From: JBBSTY01 sp038235385
GTDB lineage: Bacteria > Actinomycetota > Acidimicrobiia > Acidimicrobiales > Acidimicrobilacustridaceae
NCBI GenBank assembly: GCA_038235385.1
Contig: JBBSTY010000129.1
Location: 1 to 12,112 of the forward strand
Reading direction: 5' to 3'
Length of the DNA stretch: 12,112 nt
Within the stretch, counting starts at the first letter, position 1. Each line of letters starts with the position of its first letter. Below the pieces are notes generated by a model that made no database searches, was not told where the DNA came from, and worked only from the letters and a program-made list of their open reading frames with translations. Below, piece by piece: positions 1-6,119 of this stretch. The position numbers and the translations under genes are program-made.

Positions 1-1
1 A

Positions 2-274
2 GAGGCCATTGCCCGGCAGGTGCCCGAGGCGGTGGTGGGCGCGGGCACCTTGCGCAGTGCGTCAGACGCCCAGGCTTGCGCATCGGCCGGTGCGCGGTTC
101 GCGGTCAGCCCCGGCTATACGCATGCGCTGGGCCAGGCCTGCCGCGACCTGCAGATCGCAGACTTCGCCACCACCGAGATCTGCTGGGTCGGTCCGGCCC
201 GGTTCTACGCCAAGAACGGGGCCACCGTCAGCCGGGTCTTCCGTCGCTACCGGCTGCGTCGTCCCGCCGGTTGA
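2..274 (+). CDS. 3' part of a KDPG aldolase-like gene with an unrelated C-terminal tail (partial, possibly chimeric)
   Basis: The reading frame is open from the window edge, so the N-terminus is missing. The first ~50 visible residues match the middle of 2-keto-3-deoxy-6-phosphogluconate (KDPG) aldolase, the class I aldolase of the Entner-Doudoroff route. They run AIARQVPEAVVGAGT, then AGARFAVSPG and GQACRDLQI. In the family the next block is PLLPGVAT, followed by the Schiff-base lysine strand (KFFPA) and a CPTGG phosphate site. None of these is present. From about position 164 the frame continues as ADFATTEICWVGPARFY and ends RRYRLRRPAG, a tail I do not recognise. Neither of the other forward frames restores aldolase sequence, so a simple frameshift does not explain it. 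It is either a truncated/recombined gene or an assembly join. The TGA stop abuts the stop of the opposing gene with no spacer. Confidence 0.6.
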   Translation, partial: EAIARQVPEAVVGAGTLRSASDAQACASAGARFAVSPGYTHALGQACRDLQIADFATTEICWVGPARFYAKNGATVSRVFRRYRLRRPAG

Positions 275-1108
275 TCAGTCGTCCCGCATGAGGTCGCGCA
301 GCTCACGGAAGCCGATCAGCGTGGCCCCGCTGCGGTCGAGCAGGGCCTTGAACCCGGCGTCGTGCACGATGAGGTGGTGGTCGTCGACGCGCTTGGCCCA
401 GTCGGGCGTGAGCGCCCGGAGCTCGGGCGTGTCGGCCGCGGGGTGGAGGTACATCTCGGTGACCCCGGGAGCCAGCTCGAACAGCGCCTTCTCGACGATG
501 CGGCGGCTCCCGACGGCCGGGAGCACCACGAGGTGGTCGGGGAAGACGACGTCCTCCTCGGCGGCGAGGCGCCGGAACGGGAAGCCGATCGAGCGTTCGG
601 TCGAGGGGTCCGACAACCGGATCGGGAGCCGGTAGTCGATGGCCATCTCCAGGTAGATGTCGAAGAACTCGGGGCGCAGGGCCATGGCCGCCAGGTGCGA
701 GTCGAGGTGGCTGACGTCGAAGCCCCACAGGATCGCCCGCTCGATCTGGGCCCGGCACTCGCGGCGCACCTCGTCGAGATCGGCGTGGTCCCACAGGTCG
801 CTGACCGTGCGCGGGAAGCCGCCGTCACCGTCGAGGAGCGACGGCGCGTGCACGATCGGGCCCCACCGGTAGCCGCTGTACTCGCAGTTGAGCGTGAGCC
901 GGACCCCGATGTCCTCGCCCAGGTACCCGGCCGCGGCGTGGCGCGCCCACGGACACGGCACCATGAGCGTGGCGCTCGTGGCCGACCCGGTGCGCAGGCC
1001 GTCGTACACACCGACGTTGGCGGCGTGGCAGAGCCCGAGCCCATCGCCGTTGATGATGAGCAGGCGGTCGTCGGGGGAATGGCCGAGCCGTTCGGCGAGG
1101 GTCGTCAC
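275..1108 (-). CDS. ChbG/YdjC-family deacetylase-fold protein, probably catalytically impaired
   Basis: This 277-residue protein is of ordinary length for the ChbG/YdjC family, metal-dependent hydrolases that remove acetyl groups from chito-oligosaccharides and related sugars. Family landmarks are clear: LIINGDGLGLCHAAN near 17-31, IGVRLTLN at 67-74, GYRWGP at 79-84, SHLDSH at 133-138 and MYLHP at 219-223. Two of the positions normally used for metal binding are changed. The Asp-Asp pair of the NADDFG motif reads Asp22-Gly23, and the histidine of the GVHLTLT motif is Arg70. The third ligand region (DSH) and His222 are kept. I infer a non-hydrolytic or altered paralogue. The start is GTG; there is no Shine-Dalgarno, but a TAGCGT box lies 7 nt upstream, suggesting a leaderless transcript. 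It follows the nuclease gene after a 69-bp gap. No signal peptide is seen, so it is probably cytoplasmic. Confidence 0.88.
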   Translation of the reverse strand: MTTLAERLGHSPDDRLLIINGDGLGLCHAANVGVYDGLRTGSATSATLMVPCPWARHAAAGYLGEDIGVRLTLNCEYSGYRWGPIVHAPSLLDGDGGFPRTVSDLWDHADLDEVRRECRAQIERAILWGFDVSHLDSHLAAMALRPEFFDIYLEMAIDYRLPIRLSDPSTERSIGFPFRRLAAEEDVVFPDHLVVLPAVGSRRIVEKALFELAPGVTEMYLHPAADTPELRALTPDWAKRVDDHHLIVHDAGFKALLDRSGATLIGFRELRDLMRDD

Positions 1109-1115
1109 GGCGGCA

Positions 1116-1121
1116 ACGCTA
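1116..1121 (-). promoter_or_regulatory. candidate -10 box of a leaderless promoter for the YdjC-like gene
   Basis: TAGCGT (minus-strand sense) fits the actinobacterial -10 pattern TANNNT. It is followed by 7 nt (TGCCGCC) and the GTG start at 1108. No Shine-Dalgarno precedes the start. The arrangement closely resembles TAGGGT-N7-GTG before the AlkB-like gene. No convincing -35 was seen. Confidence 0.45.
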
Positions 1122-1177
1122 ACGGCTCGCCGGCGTGACCGGCCGGGTGTGACCGGGTGCGACGGTCCGAGGCCGCC

Positions 1178-1753
1178 TCATGCCGGGACGTGGGGCCCCG
1201 AACACGCACCCCAGAGCCCGGCGCGTTCGGCCCGGGCGGTGGCGGCGAGCTCGGCGAACGGCGTGGCGAAGGTGGTGTTCGGCGCGATCGAGAGGGTGTC
1301 GGCGAACCCATCGCGAACGAGGAGCTCGTTCACGAAGAGGTCGTCTGCGCTGCGGTGCAGGTAGACGAGGAGCCGTCCGTAGCGGTCGCGGGGCTCCTGG
1401 TCGAGCTCCACGCGGACGGGCGTGGCCGGTGGGAGGAGCGCGTGGAGCCGATCCGATGCCTCCGGGCCGAAGCACTCGATCGGGGTGTCGGGACGTTTGG
1501 TCTCGGGGGTGTCGATGCCGATCAGGCGCGAGCTCTCCTCGCGACCGCCGATGGCGATGATCACCGTGTCGCCGTCGACCACCCGCACGACCACGGCGTT
1601 GGGTCCGGAGGCCGAGGCGGGGTCGGGGCCCGGGTCGGCGTTCGCAGTGCAGCTCGACACCACGACGGTGGCCACCACCAGCGCGATCAGTGCGGTGGTG
1701 GCGCTCGGTCGGCGCCGGGTCGGCGGCGCGATGGGTCGACGCTCGGGATCCAT
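1178..1753 (-). CDS. Secreted thermonuclease (SNase-like) lipoprotein
   Basis: This 191-residue protein has a staphylococcal-nuclease (thermonuclease) domain, a Ca2+-dependent OB-fold phosphodiesterase that cuts DNA and RNA. The N-terminus has a basic stretch (RRRPS), a hydrophobic segment at about 20-32 and a lipobox VSSC with Cys35, so it is predicted to be exported and lipid-anchored on the outer face of the membrane. A short Pro/Asp/Ala-rich linker leads to the nuclease domain from about residue 52. Family active-site positions are all visible: Asp60 and Asp62 in DGDT, Arg76, Asp81 and Glu84 in RLIGIDTPET, and Arg127 in DRYGRLL. The C-terminus (FAELAATARAERAGLWG) is also typical. The ATG was chosen because GAGGTG sits 6 nt upstream and it places the signal sequence at the N-terminus; a longer frame upstream is only a shadow of the thiolase. 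It lies 80 bp downstream of the thiolase. Likely roles are extracellular nucleic-acid scavenging or defence. Confidence 0.92.
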   Translation of the reverse strand: MDPERRPIAPPTRRRPSATTALIALVVATVVVSSCTANADPGPDPASASGPNAVVVRVVDGDTVIIAIGGREESSRLIGIDTPETKRPDTPIECFGPEASDRLHALLPPATPVRVELDQEPRDRYGRLLVYLHRSADDLFVNELLVRDGFADTLSIAPNTTFATPFAELAATARAERAGLWGACSGPHVPA

Positions 1754-1833
1754 GGGTGCACCTCGAGGGGTGGCGGACGGGTGGCAACCCAGCAGTTGCG
1801 AGCGAATCGTCGAGACGACCGGCAGGGGAGGGG
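1754..1833 (-). other. Intergenic gap between thiolase and nuclease with a weak hairpin
   Basis: The 80-bp gap holds the nuclease ribosome-binding site (GAGGTG) and a short inverted repeat, GCAAC-N6-GTTGC in minus-strand sense. It has no T-tract, so it would be a poor intrinsic terminator. No TANNNT box is obvious just before the nuclease start. Read-through from the thiolase is the simplest reading. Confidence 0.3.
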
Positions 1834-3009
1834 TCAGAGCCGTTCGAGGATGGTGCCGGTGCCGAGCCCGCCGCCGCAGCACATCGTGATGAGCGCCGTG
1901 GACGCGTCGGCGCGGTGCAGCTCGTGCACCGCCTTGGTGACGAGCACCGACCCGGTGGCGCCGAGCGGGTGACCGAGCGCGATGGCGCCGCCGTTCGGGT
2001 TGACCCGCTCCATGTCCGGCTCGAACTCGCGCGCCCAGGAGAGCACGACCGAGGCGAACGCCTCGTTGATCTCGATGACGTCGATGTCGCTCATGGTCAT
2101 GCCGGTCCGTTCGAAGAGGCGTCGCGTCGCGTCGATCGGTCCGGTGAGCATCAGGACGGGATCGACGCCGACGAGGCACGTGTCGACGATCCTGGCCAAC
2201 GGGGTGAGGCCGAGCGCGTCGGCCTTCTCGCGGCTCATCAGCAGCACCGCCGAGGCGCCGTCGGAGATCTGTGAGGCCGACCCGGCGGTGTGGACACCGT
2301 CCTCGCGGGCGACCGGCTTGAGCGTGGACAGCTTCTCCAGGGTGGTCTCGCGGAGGCCCTCGTCGCGGGCGACGGTGTGGGTGGTTCCCGTGGGCTTGCC
2401 GTCGTCGTCGAGGTCGGGTGCCTCGGTGGTGACGATCTGGCCCGAGAAGCGGTCCTCGGCCCATGCCCGGGCGCCACGCTCCTGTGAGGCGAGACCGAAC
2501 TCGTCGGTGTCGGCGCGCGTGATGCCCCACTTCTCGGCGATGCGCTCGGCTCCCTCGAACTGCGAGGTGAACTCGTACCGGGCGAAGTAGCTCTTGGGCA
2601 CGGCCCGCCCGAACTCGCGGTTGGCCATGGTGGCGCCCATGGGGATCCGGCTCATGATCTCGACCCCGCAGGCGACCGCGACATCGACCGCACCCGACCC
2701 GATGAGCCCCGTGGCGAGGTTCACGGCCTGCTGGGACGACCCGCACTGGGTGTCGACGGTGGTGGCGGGCGTCTCGAGCGGAAGACCTGCGGTGAGCCAG
2801 GCCGTGCGGGTGACGTTGAACGACTGCATGCCGACCTGGCCGACGCAGCCGCCGACGACCTGGCCGATCTCGGTGGGGTTCACGCCGGATCTAGCAACCA
2901 GTTCGGACAGGACGCCGCCCAACAGGTCGGCCGAATCCATGGTGGACAGGCCGCCACCTCGACGGCCGACGGCGGAACGGACAGCTTCGACGATCACGAC
3001 TTCGGTCAT
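1834..3009 (-). CDS. Acetyl-CoA acetyltransferase / 3-ketoacyl-CoA thiolase, FadA5-like
   Basis: This 391-residue thiolase has the standard family length. It would cleave a 3-ketoacyl-CoA with CoA to release acetyl-CoA, or run the reverse condensation, in the cytoplasm. Catalytic motifs are intact: the nucleophile Cys89 in DTQCGSSQQA, NEAFASVVLSWA, His347 in GGAIALGHPLGATG and the second cysteine Cys377 in TMCCGGG. Blocks such as GGCVGQVG, SQFEGAERIAEKWGITR, LRETTLEKL and HTAGSASQISDGASAVL closely resemble the mycobacterial FadA5/FadA6 type used in sterol side-chain degradation as I recall those sequences. Substrate assignment is inference. The start ATG has no Shine-Dalgarno. A TAGGCT box, which contains the stop codon of the small upstream gene, lies 6 nt before it, so it may be transcribed leaderless as well as from the upstream gene. 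Confidence 0.95.
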   Translation of the reverse strand: MTEVVIVEAVRSAVGRRGGGLSTMDSADLLGGVLSELVARSGVNPTEIGQVVGGCVGQVGMQSFNVTRTAWLTAGLPLETPATTVDTQCGSSQQAVNLATGLIGSGAVDVAVACGVEIMSRIPMGATMANREFGRAVPKSYFARYEFTSQFEGAERIAEKWGITRADTDEFGLASQERGARAWAEDRFSGQIVTTEAPDLDDDGKPTGTTHTVARDEGLRETTLEKLSTLKPVAREDGVHTAGSASQISDGASAVLLMSREKADALGLTPLARIVDTCLVGVDPVLMLTGPIDATRRLFERTGMTMSDIDVIEINEAFASVVLSWAREFEPDMERVNPNGGAIALGHPLGATGSVLVTKAVHELHRADASTALITMCCGGGLGTGTILERL

Positions 3010-3015
3010 CAGACG

Positions 3016-3021
3016 AGCCTA
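3016..3021 (-). promoter_or_regulatory. candidate leaderless -10 box before the thiolase
   Basis: TAGGCT (minus-strand sense) fits TANNNT and lies 6 nt before the thiolase ATG. Its first three bases are the TAG stop codon of the preceding small gene. The spacing is slightly short for a standard -10 to +1 distance, so this is weaker than the other boxes of this kind in the window. Confidence 0.3.
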
Positions 3022-3261
3022 GGCGGCGTTCGAGTGGTGCGACGAGGCTGTGGCGGCTGCGGCCGGGGGCACGTCGGTGTCGGCGGGCCGGGCAGCGTGC
3101 AGCGCCGCCCGGGCCTTGGCGACGCCGCGGAGCCCCACCGCCCGCGTGGACTCGTCGAGCTTCCACTCGGGGTGCTCGAGGGTGTTCAGGAGACGGAGTT
3201 GGCCGTGCGGGATCCGGTCGGCGGAGGGGCGACGGGTTTCGGTTCGGTGCTCAGCGTCCAT
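3019..3261 (-). CDS. Small conserved-looking hypothetical protein (80 aa) upstream of the thiolase
   Basis: This 80-residue protein is of unknown function. The central part, roughly residues 19-53 (GQLRLLNTLEHPEWKL, then ESTRAVGLRGVAKARAAL), is amphipathic, has normal protein composition and resembles short basic helical proteins common in actinobacteria. The last ~25 residues are Ala/Pro/Ser-rich and probably disordered. No signal peptide, membrane segment or cysteine is present. The ATG at 3261 is preferred because the upstream in-frame codons look non-coding; no good Shine-Dalgarno is visible, so the start is uncertain. It ends 9 bp before the thiolase start, which suggests co-transcription. 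It diverges from the large envelope-protein gene across about 130 bp. It could be a helix-turn-helix-free regulator or an accessory protein, but nothing in the sequence decides. Confidence 0.6.
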   Translation of the reverse strand: MDAEHRTETRRPSADRIPHGQLRLLNTLEHPEWKLDESTRAVGLRGVAKARAALHAARPADTDVPPAAAATASSHHSNAA

Positions 3262-3379
3262 GGTCCCATCATCGCCAGGTGGTATGACAGGGAACGGCTG
3301 CAAAGGCTTCGGGCGACCGCTCGGACCGGTTTGTCATGCTGTTCGAGCGGCGCGGATCGCTCGACCGGCCCGAGTTCGC

Positions 3380-3385
3380 GGAGGT
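3380..3385 (+). promoter_or_regulatory. Shine-Dalgarno deciding the start of the large envelope protein
   Basis: GGAGGT is an almost perfect anti-16S match placed about 8 nt before the GTG at 3393. The alternative upstream ATG at 3336 has no purine-rich site. An ATG at 3432 would remove the basic n-region of the signal peptide. The site therefore favours 3393. Confidence 0.7.
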
Positions 3386-3392
3386 GTCACGG

Positions 3393-6062
3393 GTGCAGGA
3401 TGTGCGGCGCGCAATCGAACGGCGATCAACAATGGCGGATGCCGTGCTGGTCGCCGTGGCCGCGGTGGTGCTCGCCGTCGTCGTCCTGATGGCGCCGACA
3501 TCGGCCCCTGCGCAGGCCGTCACGGCCGTGCCCGGTGACACCATCGCGTCGCAGATGGCTGCTGGACGCATCGTGTCCATCTCGCCCGACGGCCAGGAAC
3601 GGGAGATCGCCAGCGGTCTCGCGTCGCCCCGTGGTGTGGCCGTGCTCGTGGACGGTTCGATCCTCGTGGCCGAGACCGGAGCCAACCGGATCGTCGGGAT
3701 CGGCGGTCGCTACGGGAGCGGCGCTCCCACCGAGATCGTGTCGGTCCCGTATCCCGAGGCGCTCTCGGTGGGGTCCGATGGACTCGTCTACGTGACGCTG
3801 CTCGAGCGCGGCGAGATGGGCCGGATCGACCTCGATCGCGGCACCTACACGGCGATCGCCACGGGACTCGCCGGCCCAGGTGACGTCGCCGTGCGGGGCA
3901 TCGCCATGTTCGTCACCGAGAGCGCTCCCGCCGGTCGCGTCGTGACCCAGATCGGTGGCGACGGCCGCAAGGCGGAGTTCGCCGACGGGTTCGTCCAGCC
4001 GATCGGGCTGGCGTTCGGCCCCGGCGCGACGCTCTTCGTCGCCGACTTCGGCGCCAACCGCATCGTGCGCATCGACGGTGCGGGCGAGACCTCGGTGTTC
4101 GCGGAGATCGACGGTCCCTCGCACCTGGCGGTCGAACCGCGCGTGCCGAGCGACGGCGACCCCTACACGGTGGTGGTCACCGCTGCGGAGGGTGTGGTGC
4201 GCTTCGACTTCGCCGGCACCCGCGTGGGGGACACCCAGCTCGCGGGCACCGCAGGCATCGCCACCGTGCCCGGGACGGGTCCGGGCGGTACTCCGGGCCC
4301 GACGGTGGCCACGACCGCCGTCGTCCCGACCACCGTCGTGCCCTCGACCGTCGAGGTGACCCCCACCGCACCGGCCACCACCCGACCGCCCCGCACCACC
4401 ACGACGATCTCCGAGGATGCCGGGGCGCCGTCGAGCACCTCGGGCGGGATCCTCGTGGCGTCGCTCGCCATCATCGCCCTGATCGTGGTCGGCGCCGTGG
4501 TGTTCGCGGTGATGCAGCGTCCCAAGCGGGGCAACAAGTCGGGGTTCGAGGAACGATCGCTCGACACCAACACGGTGGCCCTGGCCTTCGGTGCGTGCGC
4601 CGCCGAGGAGGTCGAGCTCGCCGAGGCCGAGGGCGGGGTGGCCTCGCTCGAGACCCAGGGCGAGGCAGCCGAGAAGCGGCTCACCGCGGCCATCGCACGG
4701 CTCGACGACGCACGCGACCAGCTCGACACCGTCCGCCGCGAGGCGCCGGCGCGCGCCGCGGAGGACTCGGGCTCGGACTCGGCTGACGACGCGGACGACG
4801 CGGATCGCTCCGGTTCCTCGCGGTCGTCGGTGGGTGAGGCCCCGGCTCCGGTCCCGGCCCCGACCCCGGCCCCGGCCCCGCTGAGCATCGACGACCTCGG
4901 GCTCACCACCGCCGCCGGTCGCGCCGCGCTCGACGCCTTCCTCCGACGCGAGATCGAAGCCGACGAGCTCGAGGAGATGTGGCAGGCCCTCGGCGAGGAC
5001 CACGCCATCGCCGCTGTGCGTGCCGCTCGTCCGGTCACCGGGCCCGGATCAGAAGCCCAGGAGGCCCAGGAAGCCCAAGTGGGGGAGGACGAGGAGACCG
5101 GGTCCGGCGTCGAACCGGCCGAGCTCGAGACCGACGACCGCGCCGCGGTCGATGACCCCGTCGAGCGTGCCGAGGCCGAGGTCAGCGAGGCCGAGGCCGA
5201 CCTCGACCACGCCCGTACCGAGATCGCTCGACTGCAGGAGCGCGAGGTCGCCGCTCGGCGGCGCATCACCGCGGCCCGGGCGGCGCTCGACGCGTGCCAG
5301 ACGGCGCACGAGGCCGAGATCCGCGCCGCCTCCGCGGCCGCGGCGGACGAGGCGGCTGCCATCGCGGCGAGGCCGGCACCCCCTGCGACACCGCCAGCCC
5401 CTGCGACTCCGACACCCCCGACGGATCCGGACCCGTCGGACCCGTCGGTCGCGGCCGCGGTCGCGGGCGAGACGACCACGACCCCGGCGACCGATGATCC
5501 CGACGACGACACCGCAGCCGCCGACGACGGGCCGGTGCCTCCCGCTCGGACGCCGGCCCCGACCCCCACCCGGCCGAGCGCGAGCGGCCGGGCCCGCCCG
5601 GTGGTGCCCGAGCGGCCTCCGCTCGTCCCGGATGCGGCCACGGTGGCGGCGCTGCGACGGCCCCGGCCGCCGCTCGACCAGCCCCTCGCCGGCGAGGCCC
5701 CCGCCGACCCGATCGACGGTCCCGCTGCCGATCCCACCGGTGAGCCGGCCGACGGTGCCACCGCCGTCGGATCAGCCGAACCGGCGTCCGAGGCCCCGTC
5801 CGAGGCCAGCGCGGCGAACGAGGGTGGCGGGCTCAGTGATCTGCTGGCGCGCCCGCCCGTTGCCGAGGATCCGGCCAACGGCGAGGGGTCGGCCGCGCGC
5901 ATCGACTCGATCCAGCTCGCCTGGGGCGAGCGGGGGCTCACCGCGTTCGCCCCCGACCCGGAGCACGAGCGGCCCGACGACGCCGATGCGCCCGACGCCA
6001 ATGACGGCCATCCGCCGGCGGGCCGCCGCGGGGACGGTCGCGACGGCCTCGGCTTCCTCTGA
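3393..6062 (+). CDS. Membrane-spanning modular protein: extracellular NHL-like beta-propeller, TM helix, cytoplasmic coiled coils and disordered tail
   Basis: This 889-residue protein matches no named family I recognise as a whole. Counting from the GTG, residues 1-42 form a signal peptide: a basic start (VRRAIERR), a long Ala/Val core and the site APAQA|VT. Residues ~55-280 carry about five NHL/SMP-30-like blades, seen in SPRGVAVLVDGSILVAE, in the twice-used (F/T)GANRIV, and in QPIGLAFGPGATLFVAD. Residues ~293-345 are a Thr/Pro-rich stalk. Residues 352-373 are a hydrophobic helix followed by RPKRGNK, the stop-transfer signal placing the rest inside the cell. Inside come coiled coil 1 (~404-451), an Asp/Ser linker, a PAP-repeat hinge (484-496), a helical module starting LSIDDLGLTTAAGRAALDAF (497-546), coiled coil 2 (~585-661) and a Pro/Ala/Asp-rich tail. 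Conserved-looking islands GLSDLLARP and RIDSIQLAWGERGLTAF lie near the end. A sensory, adhesive or envelope-scaffold role is inference. It is transcribed alone. Confidence 0.85.
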   Translation: MQDVRRAIERRSTMADAVLVAVAAVVLAVVVLMAPTSAPAQAVTAVPGDTIASQMAAGRIVSISPDGQEREIASGLASPRGVAVLVDGSILVAETGANRIVGIGGRYGSGAPTEIVSVPYPEALSVGSDGLVYVTLLERGEMGRIDLDRGTYTAIATGLAGPGDVAVRGIAMFVTESAPAGRVVTQIGGDGRKAEFADGFVQPIGLAFGPGATLFVADFGANRIVRIDGAGETSVFAEIDGPSHLAVEPRVPSDGDPYTVVVTAAEGVVRFDFAGTRVGDTQLAGTAGIATVPGTGPGGTPGPTVATTAVVPTTVVPSTVEVTPTAPATTRPPRTTTTISEDAGAPSSTSGGILVASLAIIALIVVGAVVFAVMQRPKRGNKSGFEERSLDTNTVALAFGACAAEEVELAEAEGGVASLETQGEAAEKRLTAAIARLDDARDQLDTVRREAPARAAEDSGSDSADDADDADRSGSSRSSVGEAPAPVPAPTPAPAPLSIDDLGLTTAAGRAALDAFLRREIEADELEEMWQALGEDHAIAAVRAARPVTGPGSEAQEAQEAQVGEDEETGSGVEPAELETDDRAAVDDPVERAEAEVSEAEADLDHARTEIARLQEREVAARRRITAARAALDACQTAHEAEIRAASAAAADEAAAIAARPAPPATPPAPATPTPPTDPDPSDPSVAAAVAGETTTTPATDDPDDDTAAADDGPVPPARTPAPTPTRPSASGRARPVVPERPPLVPDAATVAALRRPRPPLDQPLAGEAPADPIDGPAADPTGEPADGATAVGSAEPASEAPSEASAANEGGGLSDLLARPPVAEDPANGEGSAARIDSIQLAWGERGLTAFAPDPEHERPDDADAPDANDGHPPAGRRGDGRDGLGFL
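4842..4880 (+). repeat. In-gene Pro-Ala hinge repeat
   Basis: About six imperfect 6-bp units of the GCCCCG type encode PAPVPAPTPAPAP (residues 484-496 of the envelope protein). Such runs form stiff extended spacers. Here it separates the Asp/Ser linker from the small helical module. The repetitive DNA could vary in length by slippage in multiples of 6 bp without breaking the frame. Confidence 0.6.
5052..5078 (+). repeat. Three in-frame 9-bp units encoding EAQ-EAQ-EAQ
   Basis: Three consecutive 9-bp units (GAAGCCCAG, GAGGCCCAG, GAAGCCCAA) encode a glutamate-alanine-glutamine triplet repeat inside the envelope protein, just before coiled coil 2. The unit preserves reading frame, so copy number could vary between strains. 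Confidence 0.6.
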
Positions 6063-6084
6063 GCCCGGTCCGTCCCGAGCCCAG

Positions 6085-6108
6085 CCGGGCGCGGTCCGGT
6101 CCGCCCGG
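6085..6108. terminator. Candidate bidirectional terminator hairpin between convergent genes
   Basis: CCGGGCG and CGCCCGG form a perfect 7-bp all-GC stem around a 10-nt loop (6092-6101). It sits in the 57-bp gap between the stop of the envelope protein (6062) and the stop of the amidase (6120). There is no T-tract on either side, so it may only support Rho-dependent or imperfect intrinsic termination. Its position between two convergent stops is the main argument. Confidence 0.4.
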
Positions 6109-6119
6109 GAACCGGTTGC

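Noticed and set aside
1754..2746. Upstream extension of the nuclease frame
   Set aside because: The extension overlaps the thiolase in another frame with an Arg/Gly/His-rich translation. The ATG at 1753 has a good Shine-Dalgarno and puts the lipoprotein signal at the N-terminus.
3336..3392. ATG at 3336 as the start of the envelope protein
   Set aside because: There is no Shine-Dalgarno before it, while GTG 3393 follows GGAGGT at ideal spacing and still includes the basic n-region of the signal peptide.
3262..3392. Clear promoter pair in the divergent region
   Set aside because: TTGTCA at 3331-3336 resembles a -35, but no acceptable -10 follows at 16-18 nt. On the minus strand no convincing hexamer pair was found, so none is annotated.
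3426..5003. Second long minus-strand open frame opposite the propeller half
   Set aside because: Its Arg/Gly/His-rich low-complexity translation is typical of antisense shadows in GC-rich DNA.
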